Assembly (NCBI GenBank): GCA_017303455.1
Contig: JAFLBM010000004.1
Span: forward strand, 124,001 to 188,000
Origin: Chitinophagales bacterium
GTDB lineage: Bacteria; Bacteroidota; Bacteroidia; Chitinophagales; Chitinophagaceae
Direction of reading: 5' to 3'
Length of the DNA: 64,000 bases
Positions within the stretch are counted from its first letter, which is position 1. Every line of letters begins with the position of its first letter. Below the pieces are notes generated by a model, which was not told the origin of the DNA, did no database searches, and saw only the letters and a program-made list of their open reading frames with translations. Both the position numbers and the translations under genes were made by a program. Of this stretch, positions 43,001 through 51,233 are shown piece by piece.

Positions 43001-43188
43001 TACCGTTAACAATGGATGCTACGGCTCCCGGTAAAGAAATTCTGTACCCTGTCGCTACAGTTATTTTGGGTGGCTTGGTTAGTTCAACATTATTAGACAT
43101 GATTGTAACTCCCGTTGTTTTTAAACTGTTTGGGGAAAAGGCCCTGAAGAAATATTTGGCTGAGCAGGAAAAAAAAGAGTTGAATTAA
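40021..43188 (+). CDS. CzcA/CusA-family RND heavy-metal pump
   Basis: 1055 residues, complete. TM1 and [32 protein letters not shown], the proton-relay helix [29 protein letters not shown], second half [28 protein letters not shown] and [23 protein letters not shown]. At the places of the three CusA methionines I read Asn, Ile and His ([24 protein letters not shown]), so the Cu(I)/Ag(I) triad is absent and a different site or metal is likely. Works with the TolC and adaptor genes at 34666-37523, from which four small periplasmic-protein genes separate it. Confidence 0.93.
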   Translation: [1055 protein letters not shown]

Positions 43189-43250
43189 AGAATGGTAACA
43201 AAAAACATGCTGATATTAAAATAATGAATATCAGGAAGAATAAATAATAC

Positions 43251-43318
43251 GGGTCGGGGCCCTGCTTTGGTTTCCTTATTTATAATGAAACAGTTTCTGG
43301 AGCAGGGTTTCCGCACCC
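43251..43318. repeat. REP-like palindromic element, copy B
   Basis: 68 bases, GGGTCGGGGCCCTGC ... GCAGGGTTTCCGCACCC, matching copy A (3190-3258) at both arms. The inner helix is GTTTC/GAAAC here against GTTTT/AAAAC in copy A, a compensated change. It lies 62 bases after the pump stop. Confidence 0.7.
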
Positions 43319-43384
43319 ACCAATTAATAAATCTGTTTAAAACCGGATTCACTTTCTGTATCGTTTTATAAAAAAATTATTGTA

Positions 43385-44035
43385 ATGGAGCAAAAAAAAT
43401 ATATACCGGCACTTCGATTTAAATGGTTAACTCCATTGTATGATTTTTTGATAAATATTACAATGCCTGAGAAGAAGATAAAAGAAGTACTAATTGAATC
43501 AGCACACATTTCACCGGGTGCAAAGGTGCTGGATTTTGGATGTGGCACAGCTACATTAACGATTATGGTGAAAGAAATATGCCCCGAGGCAAAAGTAACA
43601 GGCATTGATGTGGATGCAAAGATTTTAGACAAGGCTATTGAAAAAGTAAAAGAAAAAAAAGTTGATATTTTTTTACTGGATTATGATGGAAAGCAACTTC
43701 CCTTTCAACACAATGCATTTAACAGAACTGTATCCTGCTTAGTATTTCATCATCTTGATACAGCAACAAAGCAAAAGGCTCTTGCAGAAATATTCAGGGT
43801 TTTAAATGAAGACGGGCAATTACATATTGCTGATTTTGGCCGTTCTAAGTCATGGGTTCAAAGAACACTTTTTAATTTGATAAGAGGGCTTGATGGGTTT
43901 AAGCCAACTGATGCCAATGCAAAAGGTTTATTACCTGAGTTGATTTCGGGTGCAGGGTTTGAAAATGTAGAAATTAAAAAGCGTTTCAAAACCATGTTTG
44001 GAGAAGTACAAATAATCAGTGCAGAGAAAAAATAA
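43385..44035 (+). CDS. Class I SAM-dependent methyltransferase
   Basis: 216 residues, Rossmann methyltransferase: motif I AKVLDFGCGTATLTIMV, acidic motif II VTGIDVDAKIL, DYDGKQLPFQHNAFNRTVSCLVFHHL (motif IV region) and REVLNEDGQLHIADFGR-like post-motif (FRVLNEDGQLHIADFG). It resembles the UbiE/arsenite-methyltransferase-like group, but lacks an obvious Cys set for As(III), so arsenic methylation is not supported. Target unknown. No signal peptide. Confidence 0.88.
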   Translation: MEQKKYIPALRFKWLTPLYDFLINITMPEKKIKEVLIESAHISPGAKVLDFGCGTATLTIMVKEICPEAKVTGIDVDAKILDKAIEKVKEKKVDIFLLDYDGKQLPFQHNAFNRTVSCLVFHHLDTATKQKALAEIFRVLNEDGQLHIADFGRSKSWVQRTLFNLIRGLDGFKPTDANAKGLLPELISGAGFENVEIKKRFKTMFGEVQIISAEKK

Positions 44036-44053
44036 ATACAAATAAATAGTATC

Positions 44054-44623
44054 ATGAAAAAGAAATTTTATTTACTGCTTTTACTAACTGCGACAGCATT
44101 TTCAGTAACAGCACAACAGCAAAAGAAAGAAGAGGTTTGCTACAATCCCAACTTAGTAAAAGACACCAGTAAGAAAAGTATCAAATCAATGGCTTTCGCA
44201 ATAGTGAATGGAGATAGTGTTAAGATAAACTATCACTCTCCCGGAGTTCGTAAAAGAATTATTTGGGGTGGCCTTGTTCCTTATGATGAAGTATGGGTAA
44301 CTGGCGCACATGATGCTACTACACTCGAAATGCCAAAAGCGTTTGTTGTTAATGGCAAAGAAATACCTGCCGGTAAATATGCCATTTTTACTATTCCGGG
44401 CAAATCGGAATGGATATTGATTATTAATAAAATTTGGAAACAGCATCTTGCCACAGAGTATGATGAAAAAGAAGATGTGGTAAGAATAAAAGTAAAACCA
44501 AAGAAAAATATGCATACAGAAAGGCTGCAATATTTTATAGAAGCGACTGAAGGCAATAATGAAAAAATCACAGTGGCATGGGAAAAATTAAAAATAGAAT
44601 TTGAACTAAAAATTATAAAATAA
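44054..44623 (+). CDS. DUF2911 exported protein
   Basis: 189 residues: signal peptide (SVTAQQ), then the DUF2911 pattern: VKINYHSPGVRKRIIWGGLVPYDEVWVTGAHDATTLEMPKAFVVNGKEIPAGKYAIFTIPGKSEWILIINK. Function is not established for the family; it is widespread in Bacteroidota as periplasmic or surface beta-rich proteins. It sits 18 bases after the methyltransferase gene and 5 before the next DUF4440-type gene. Confidence 0.87.
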   Translation: MKKKFYLLLLLTATAFSVTAQQQKKEEVCYNPNLVKDTSKKSIKSMAFAIVNGDSVKINYHSPGVRKRIIWGGLVPYDEVWVTGAHDATTLEMPKAFVVNGKEIPAGKYAIFTIPGKSEWILIINKIWKQHLATEYDEKEDVVRIKVKPKKNMHTERLQYFIEATEGNNEKITVAWEKLKIEFELKIIK

Positions 44624-44628
44624 GCGCT

Positions 44629-45153
44629 ATGAAAAAAATATTATTCTTTATTGTATTTGCTTTGATTGTCTCTTTTCCATCAATTTCTCAAAGTAAAGAA
44701 GAAGGTACCGACCGAGCAGCAATCAAACAATTTTTTAAGGATAGGGATACAAATACAGTTTCGCCTAAAAGTAAATATATTAATGCAGTCAAAGCTGTCC
44801 TGAAACAATATAACAGTGCATTAGAAAAACTGGATATATCAGGCACAGAGAATCTTTTTACCTACGATTCTGAAATTTATGAATCTGGCACAAGTGAAGG
44901 AACTTATACCCATTATATGCAAGAACATTTGAGGCCTGAGTTAAAGGGATTCAAGTCACTAAAATTTAATGATTACAAAGTGGATGTTACAATTGTTGGC
45001 AATTATGCTTTTGCAACAGAAACATATAACTATGTAAAAGTAGCGACAAAAGACAATACAGAGGTGAAACAGAAAGGGGTTACTACCTCCGTATTAAAGA
45101 AAGTAAAAGGCGAATGGAAGATTACGGTAAGTCATAATTCATCAAGAAATTAA
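44629..45153 (+). CDS. Exported NTF2-like (DUF4440-type) protein, paralogue
   Basis: 174 residues: signal peptide (PSISQS), a ~30-residue charged insert, then the same NTF2-like domain as 37539 (VKAVLKQYNSALEKLDISGTENLFTYDSEIYESGTSEGTYTHYMQEHLRPELKGFKSLKFNDYKVDVTIVGNYAFATETYNYV, SVLKKVKGEWKITVSHNSSR). The two copies flank the RND pump gene by some kilobases on each side, pointing to duplication within the island. Role unknown. Confidence 0.82.
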   Translation: MKKILFFIVFALIVSFPSISQSKEEGTDRAAIKQFFKDRDTNTVSPKSKYINAVKAVLKQYNSALEKLDISGTENLFTYDSEIYESGTSEGTYTHYMQEHLRPELKGFKSLKFNDYKVDVTIVGNYAFATETYNYVKVATKDNTEVKQKGVTTSVLKKVKGEWKITVSHNSSRN

Positions 45154-45159
45154 AAGCCA

Positions 45160-46077
45160 ATGTTCAAAGACTTTCCTTCCCTGCATCCTTTAGTAGTACA
45201 CTTTCCGATAGTGCTTATACTGCTGGCGGCAGCTTTCCAGGGCGTTGTGTTCTGGAAACCTCAATGGCATCAAATCAGGTGGGCTACATTAATTATAATG
45301 GGATTAGCTTTCATTTCTGCTTTGGCGGCAAGCACATTGTTTCATGCAATGATTACTCCCAATGCACCTAAAGAAGCCTTAGCCATATTTGAGGAACATG
45401 AAAAGTATGCACAATATACTTTGTGGATGTCGGGCTTTACTTTCCTGATAAAAGGTATTGGTGATTTTTATAAGTTATTCCGCCGCTCTTATCAGTTCAT
45501 CGTGTTATTATTTGCAATTGTTACCGCTGTGTTTCTGTCCATTGCCGGCCATCATGGGGCAAAACTTACACATGTTGCCGGAGTAGGGCCTATGGGAAAA
45601 TACCTGATGAAGGAGCATGGCGAAAAAGGTATGGAAGGAATGGACATGCAGGGTGACAGTACGATGCAGATGAATGATTCAATGCCAGGCATGAAAAATA
45701 TGCCGGGAATGGATACCATGAAGAGTATGGACATGAAGAATATGCCAGAAATGGATACGATAAAAAACATGAAAGGTATGAAAGGAATGGACGAGATGAA
45801 AAATATGAAGGGCATGAACAACATGAAAGATATGAAGAATATGCCCGGTATGGATACCATGAAGAATATGAAAGGTATGGACAATATGAAAGACATGAAG
45901 GATATGCCCGGCATGGATAAAATGAAAGATATGAAGGATATGCCCGGCATGGACAGCAGCATGAAGATGGGCGATATGAAAAATATGAATATGCCGGTAA
46001 AAAATGCAATGGACACCTTTCGTTTTCCTGATAACAACCCTGCCAGAAGTAAATCAGGGAAAAAAAGTAAACAATAA
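45160..46077 (+). CDS. DUF2231-like membrane protein with a long Met-repeat tail
   Basis: 305 residues. Residues 1-~145: four membrane helices with the DUF2231 start LHPLVVHFPIVLILLAAAFQ and a later GHHGAKLTHVAGVG. From ~150 to ~288 is a low-complexity tail in which Met recurs about every third residue (KNMPGMDTMKNMKGMDNMKDMKDMPGMD type): I count 42 Met in ~139 residues. Met-x-x-Met arrays bind Cu(I). The tail presumably faces the periplasm. It starts 6 bases after the DUF4440 gene and is followed after 11 bases by the multicopper oxidase, whose own Met insert is similar. A copper reservoir or donor for the oxidase is a good working idea. Confidence 0.85.
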   Translation: MFKDFPSLHPLVVHFPIVLILLAAAFQGVVFWKPQWHQIRWATLIIMGLAFISALAASTLFHAMITPNAPKEALAIFEEHEKYAQYTLWMSGFTFLIKGIGDFYKLFRRSYQFIVLLFAIVTAVFLSIAGHHGAKLTHVAGVGPMGKYLMKEHGEKGMEGMDMQGDSTMQMNDSMPGMKNMPGMDTMKSMDMKNMPEMDTIKNMKGMKGMDEMKNMKGMNNMKDMKNMPGMDTMKNMKGMDNMKDMKDMPGMDKMKDMKDMPGMDSSMKMGDMKNMNMPVKNAMDTFRFPDNNPARSKSGKKSKQ

Positions 46078-46088
46078 ATTAGTGTGCA

Positions 46089-48356
46089 ATGAAACAGTTT
46101 CAATTCCTTTTATTGTTAATTCCTTTTTGCAGTATGGCTCAAGAAAATAAATCCATGCAAATGCCGATGGGTAAAGAATCCGGAATGCGAAAATCTACAA
46201 CTTACGATTACCCTCTGCAACCCGTGCAAACCAAACCGGGAATGGCCTACATGGGAAAAAGAGTGGAATACGATTTATATATAACTGACACGATGGTGAA
46301 TTTTACAGGCAAGCATCGCCATGCCATTGCCATCAATGGACAAATACCTGCTCCTATTCTTGAATTTACAGAAGGCGATACCGCTATCATCCATGTTCAC
46401 AACATGATGAAGATGGAAACATCTATTCACTGGCATGGAATATTATTACCCAATAAAGAAGATGGCGTTCCCTATTTAACTACTTCGCCTGTTGAACCTG
46501 GAGAGACTTACACATTCACTTTCCCACTTATTCAAAGCGGCACATACTGGTATCATTCACATACCATGTTGCAGGAGCAAAGCGGCTTGTATGGTTCTAT
46601 TGTAATACATCCTGCACAACCTGAACCAAACTTGAAAGAATATCTTTTGTTACTGTCTGACTGGACAGATGAAAACCCTCACCAGGTATTGCGATACCTG
46701 AAACGTGGCGGCGAATGGTATGCCATTAAAAAAGGCGCACTGCAAAGTTATGGAGAAGCAATTGCTGCCGGTTCTTTTAAAGATAAACTAAAGCAGGAAT
46801 GGCAGCGTATGCCAGCAATGGATGTATCTGATGTTTACTACAATAAATTCCTGATGAACGGACAGGAAAAAAATTATTTTAAAGATGCAAAGCCCGGCGA
46901 AATAATAAGGCTTCGTATTATTAATGGCTCAGCCTCCTCTTATTTTACACTTCAGTATGGAATGAGTTACATGCGGCTGATAGCAGCAGATGGAATAAAC
47001 GTTACTCCTGTTTCTGTAAGCAAATTAGAAATTGCCACTGCAGAAACGTATGATGTTTTAATTACTGTTCCCGAAACCGGTGCAGAAGAATTAAGAGCTA
47101 CATCATGGGATGTCGTAGGCTTTTCATCCGGTTATTTTGGAAACGGCCCTATAATGAATGCACCTGATATTCCCAGACTTGACTATTTTAAAATGATGAG
47201 GGAAATGGGCAGCATGAATATGAATGGTATGAAAATGGACGACATGGACATGAAGAACATGGATATGAGGGAAATGAAAATGCCATCAGATACCATTCCC
47301 ACAAAAAAGGATATGGACATGAGTAATATGGATGGCATGAGCATGGGAAATATGCAGGGAATGGATATGGCAATGCCCGGTGAATTTAATTATAACATGC
47401 TCCGGGCACTGCACCCGACAACATTGGATTCAACTTTGAAACCAAGAGAAATTAAATTAACACTTACAGGGAATATGCTGCGCTATGTATGGTCATTTGA
47501 TTTTAAGACTTTATCAACAGCCGATAAAATTCTCATCCGCAAAGGTGAAAGGGTAAGGTTTGTTTTAACCAATAATACCATGATGCGCCACCCCCTGCAC
47601 CTGCACGGCCACTTCTTCCGCTTCATCAATGCACAAGGCGAATATTCACCACTGAAACATACATTCGATATTAAACCAATGGAGACAGTTACCATTGAGT
47701 TTGAAGCAAACGAAGAGAAGGATTGGTTTTTTCATTGCCATATTCTTTACCACATGATGGCGGGTATGGCTCGTATTGTAAGCTATGAAGGAAGTGAGCA
47801 AAATGAATTCGCTAAAACCGGTTATCGCAAATTAAAGAAAGAAGACAATATACTTTATCCCTGGTATGACTTATCTGTTCATTCACAAGGGGCATGGCTG
47901 AGTGGAAATATCTCAAACAATAAAATGGCATTGGAATTTGAAGGACGAGCAAGTTGGAAAGGTGATTATGAAACTGAAACGCATCTACTTCGTTACCTCG
48001 ACAAAAAACAATACCTCGCTTTTTATATAGGCTATGATTACCGAAAAAATAAAACACTTCCATTAGCTAATAAGCCCAACTCAAAGGATAACCGAAGGGT
48101 TTTTGATGCTGGCTTTTACTATTTGCTGCCTATGCTAATTCGCTCCGAATGGAGGATTGACCATACAGGCCGTTTAAGGCTGCAATTGGAAAGACGGGAT
48201 TTACCCCTGAGCAATAATTTCTTTTTCGATTTCCGTGTAAATACCGATAAGGAATATAATGTAGCAGCAAGATATATGATTGCGAAATCATTTTCCATCA
48301 GCACAAATTATGACAGCGATTACAAATGGGGAATAGGATTAACATGGCACTATTAA
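46089..48356 (+). CDS. CopA/PcoA-type multicopper oxidase with a CopB-like C-terminal domain
   Basis: 755 residues: signal peptide (CSMAQE) and a Met-rich start. Copper sites in order: SIHWHGILLP (~114), YWYHSHTMLQEQ (~155), HPLHLHGHFFRF (~500) and WFFHCHILYHMMAGMARI (~545) with the type-1 Cys, His and axial Met. A Met-rich insert lies at ~372-440 (MNMNGMKMDDMDMKNMDMRE-like). After ~570 the chain resembles CopB/PcoB-type outer-membrane barrel sequence (DLSVHSQGAWLSGNISNNKMALEFEGRAS, GIGLTWHY end). It would oxidise Cu(I) and bind copper in the periplasm, possibly tethered to the outer membrane. The fusion end is less certain. Confidence 0.9.
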   Translation: MKQFQFLLLLIPFCSMAQENKSMQMPMGKESGMRKSTTYDYPLQPVQTKPGMAYMGKRVEYDLYITDTMVNFTGKHRHAIAINGQIPAPILEFTEGDTAIIHVHNMMKMETSIHWHGILLPNKEDGVPYLTTSPVEPGETYTFTFPLIQSGTYWYHSHTMLQEQSGLYGSIVIHPAQPEPNLKEYLLLLSDWTDENPHQVLRYLKRGGEWYAIKKGALQSYGEAIAAGSFKDKLKQEWQRMPAMDVSDVYYNKFLMNGQEKNYFKDAKPGEIIRLRIINGSASSYFTLQYGMSYMRLIAADGINVTPVSVSKLEIATAETYDVLITVPETGAEELRATSWDVVGFSSGYFGNGPIMNAPDIPRLDYFKMMREMGSMNMNGMKMDDMDMKNMDMREMKMPSDTIPTKKDMDMSNMDGMSMGNMQGMDMAMPGEFNYNMLRALHPTTLDSTLKPREIKLTLTGNMLRYVWSFDFKTLSTADKILIRKGERVRFVLTNNTMMRHPLHLHGHFFRFINAQGEYSPLKHTFDIKPMETVTIEFEANEEKDWFFHCHILYHMMAGMARIVSYEGSEQNEFAKTGYRKLKKEDNILYPWYDLSVHSQGAWLSGNISNNKMALEFEGRASWKGDYETETHLLRYLDKKQYLAFYIGYDYRKNKTLPLANKPNSKDNRRVFDAGFYYLLPMLIRSEWRIDHTGRLRLQLERRDLPLSNNFFFDFRVNTDKEYNVAARYMIAKSFSISTNYDSDYKWGIGLTWHY

Positions 48357-48383
48357 TTCATCGTACAAAACATCAATATTTTT

Positions 48384-50663
48384 ATGGACCAGAATCATCA
48401 AACCCCACAACAATACACCTGCCCCATGCATCCTGAAATAATTCAGGACAAACCAGGCAATTGCCCTAAATGTGGAATGAACTTAATTCCGCTAAATAGC
48501 AAGCAAAGCGAAAGTCACTCAAATCATCATGGGCATACTAAAGTTGAAAAACATACTGGGCAAGAAGAACAACCTGCTCCTGTAGTAAACATTAGTAAAG
48601 CAAAAGGATTTCAGAAATATACCTGCCCCATGCATCCGCAGATTGTACAGGATGAACCGGGGAAATGCCCTTTATGTGGAATGACGTTGGTGCCGCTTTC
48701 AAAAGCCGCATCTCATGAGGGGCATGGGTCGCATTCGTCAGGAATTGCTGATTTCAAAAAAAGGTTTTATGTTGTTTTGGTACTTACCATACCCATTATG
48801 CTGTTATCTGAAATGATACAGCACTGGTTAAATTTCCATATCAGCTTTATAGGTTCAAAGTATGTGCTGCTTGTTTTATCATCCATTGTGTTTTTTTATG
48901 GTGGCTGGCCATTCCTGAAAGGGCTTGTTGGAGAAATGCGGGCCAAAAACCCTGGTATGATGACATTGGTGGCATTTGCCATTTCAGTTGCTTACATCTA
49001 CAGCGTAGCCACTGTGTTTGGGTTAAAAGGCATGGATTTTTTTTGGGAGTTGGCAACACTTATTTTAATAATGCTCCTGGGCCATTGGATAGAAATGAAA
49101 TCAGTAGCAGGTGCGTCCAGAGAGTTGGAGTTATTGGTTCAGTTGATGCCGGACGATGCACATTTGGTAACCGGGGATAAAATTACCGATGTAAAAACGG
49201 AATCACTTAAAGAGAAAGATATTATACTTATCAAACCCGGCGAAAAAGTTGCCGCTGATGGTATAATAGTGGATGGTGTAAGCTACCTCAACGAATCTAT
49301 GCTTACCGGCGAATCGAAACCCGTGGAAAAAACAAAAAGCGATAAAGTGATTGCAGGTTCCATCAATGGCAACGGAGCCATAAGGATTTCTGTATCTCAT
49401 GGTGCTGCTGATTCTTATCTATCGCAAGTAATAAAGCTGGTGCAGGACGCACAAAAGTCAAAATCAAAAACACAATTAATTGCAGACCGGGCCGCAAAAT
49501 GGTTGACCTTGATAGCAATTGTAGCTGGTATCACTACTTTTCTTGTATGGTATTTGTCGGGGAAAGACCTTGCCTTTTCTATTGAACGGATGGTAACGGT
49601 AATTGTAATTTGTTGCCCTCATGCTTTAGGTTTGGCTGTGCCGTTGGTTGTTGCAAAATCAACAGCTTTATCTGCAAAACATGGACTGCTGATTAAAAAC
49701 AGAACCGCTTTTGAAAATGCAAGAAAAATAACCACACTGGTATTTGATAAAACAGGAACGTTAACAGTGGGTAAATTCCAGGTAGTGCGGTTTGTAACGC
49801 ATAGTGATAAATACACCAAAGAGCAGATACTCCAATACGCAGCAGCCCTTGAACAAAACTCCGAGCATCCCATTGCTACAGGCATAACATCCAAAGCCAA
49901 AGAAATGAAAATGGAGCTGCCTTCTGTAATGGGCTTTGAAGCCATCACGGGTAAAGGAATATTTGGCATAATTGACAGAAAGAATATGATGGTAGTAAGC
50001 CCAGGCTATCTGCAGGGAAAATTTACTTTCTTAACAAAAGAAGAAGTAGTAAAAGCTGAGGAGACACTTGTATTTGTATTAATTGATGATGATATTGCCG
50101 GTTCAATTGCCCTGGCTGATGAAATAAGACCAGAATCAGCAGAAGCTATAAAGACCTTACATGAAAACAATATTAAGACCATATTGCTCACAGGCGATAA
50201 TGCAACTGTGGCAAAAGGTGTATGTGAGCGGCTGGGCATGGACAGTTTTATTGCTGAAGTATTACCGCATCAGAAGTTAGAAAAAATTAAAGAACTGCAA
50301 AGCCAGGGTGAATTTGTTGCTATGACAGGTGATGGTGTAAATGATGCACCTGCATTGGCACAGGCCAATGTAGGTATTGCAGTTGGTTCAGGTTCTGATA
50401 TCGCCGCCGAAACAGCAGGGATAGTACTGGTAAACAGTAACCCGAAAGATGTTGTTTCACTCATTCAGTTTGGTAAAGCCACTTACAGAAAGATGATTCA
50501 GAATTTGATTTGGGCAACCGGGTATAATGTAGTGGCTTTACCATTGGCGGCAGGTGTATTGTATAAAATGGGAATCTTGCTAAGTCCTGCTGCAGGAGCT
50601 GTACTCATGAGTGTAAGCACAGTTGTTGTAGCCATTAATGCAAGTTTGTTGAAAGTAAAATAA
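48384..50663 (+). CDS. CopB-type copper P1B ATPase (CPH motif) with two N-terminal HMBDs
   Basis: 759 residues. Two HMBD repeats (YTCPMHPEIIQDKPGNCPKCGMNL, ~12-35; YTCPMHPQIVQDEPGKCPLCGMTL, ~75-98) with His-rich spacers in place of HMA domains. Core: TGES (~309), CCPHALGLAVPLVVAKSTALSAKHG (CPH, ~410), DKTGTL (~455), HPIATGI, GDGVNDAPALAQANVGIAVGSG (~649). The CPH motif defines the P1B-3/CopB group (Cu2+/Cu+/Ag+). It should export copper from the cytoplasm, complementing the RND pumps that act on the periplasm. Follows the oxidase gene by 27 bases. Confidence 0.95.
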   Translation: MDQNHQTPQQYTCPMHPEIIQDKPGNCPKCGMNLIPLNSKQSESHSNHHGHTKVEKHTGQEEQPAPVVNISKAKGFQKYTCPMHPQIVQDEPGKCPLCGMTLVPLSKAASHEGHGSHSSGIADFKKRFYVVLVLTIPIMLLSEMIQHWLNFHISFIGSKYVLLVLSSIVFFYGGWPFLKGLVGEMRAKNPGMMTLVAFAISVAYIYSVATVFGLKGMDFFWELATLILIMLLGHWIEMKSVAGASRELELLVQLMPDDAHLVTGDKITDVKTESLKEKDIILIKPGEKVAADGIIVDGVSYLNESMLTGESKPVEKTKSDKVIAGSINGNGAIRISVSHGAADSYLSQVIKLVQDAQKSKSKTQLIADRAAKWLTLIAIVAGITTFLVWYLSGKDLAFSIERMVTVIVICCPHALGLAVPLVVAKSTALSAKHGLLIKNRTAFENARKITTLVFDKTGTLTVGKFQVVRFVTHSDKYTKEQILQYAAALEQNSEHPIATGITSKAKEMKMELPSVMGFEAITGKGIFGIIDRKNMMVVSPGYLQGKFTFLTKEEVVKAEETLVFVLIDDDIAGSIALADEIRPESAEAIKTLHENNIKTILLTGDNATVAKGVCERLGMDSFIAEVLPHQKLEKIKELQSQGEFVAMTGDGVNDAPALAQANVGIAVGSGSDIAAETAGIVLVNSNPKDVVSLIQFGKATYRKMIQNLIWATGYNVVALPLAAGVLYKMGILLSPAAGAVLMSVSTVVVAINASLLKVK

Positions 50664-50726
50664 AAAATTTTACCGTAACATATAATGCTATTGTATCAAA
50701 AATAAACCAATCTTAAAACTAACAAC

Positions 50727-51206
50727 ATGAAAACAACATGCTTTTTACTTCTGACTATTATTTTGTTTAGTAGCTGTGGCAAAAATAGTTCATCAAAAGA
50801 AACCATCGGGCAAGATGATGTTTCCGCTACCACCGGCATGACAAATGAGCAATTATCAATGCGTCAGGCAGTAACCAATCTTGCAGTGGCACAGAATTCA
50901 GGTCAGCGGCATCATTGGGACAGCATATACCACCATCATGATTCTTTATTCTGGCATCACCATAATAATTACCATCACAATACTTATACGCATGATGACC
51001 ATAGCCATCAGTGGGTGCCTTATGACCCTGCCATAAATCATTCGCACCACTACCACCATCCCTACCCCGGTCATCTCAATGATTCATTGATTACTGTATT
51101 GAATAATCATCATCATACTAATTGCGAGCATCACCCTGGCCACCATATTTGTCATCACCACACAATGGATTCATTACATCATGTACATAACCTGCACCAT
51201 CCATAA
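50727..51206 (+). CDS. Extremely His-rich lipoprotein
   Basis: 159 residues: lipobox (FSSCGKN), a short linker with TNEQLSMRQAVTNLAVAQ, then ~100 residues holding about 34 His, many in runs (YHHHDSLFWHHHNNYHHN, HTNCEHHPGHHICHHH). Two Cys in the His region could help metal binding. No known catalytic domain. Most likely a periplasmic or surface copper/nickel/zinc sink made alongside the CopB ATPase; it might also store metal or protect the membrane. The composition could mislead searches. Confidence 0.82.
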   Translation: MKTTCFLLLTIILFSSCGKNSSSKETIGQDDVSATTGMTNEQLSMRQAVTNLAVAQNSGQRHHWDSIYHHHDSLFWHHHNNYHHNTYTHDDHSHQWVPYDPAINHSHHYHHPYPGHLNDSLITVLNNHHHTNCEHHPGHHICHHHTMDSLHHVHNLHHP

Positions 51207-51233
51207 TTATCTATAACGAACAAGGATAAAACA

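Noticed and set aside
43385-44035. Arsenite methyltransferase
   Set aside because: The Rossmann motifs fit, but the Cys residues expected for As(III) binding are not evident and no ars genes are nearby.
45690-45980. Short regular DNA repeats as a possible CRISPR array
   Set aside because: The repeats are codon-periodic and encode the Met-rich tail; no uniform repeat-spacer structure.
45552-46103. 183-residue frame on the - strand opposite the Met-rich tail
   Set aside because: It is the mirror of the ATG-rich repeats (runs of Ile/Phe/Met/Ser) and overlaps a well-supported gene.
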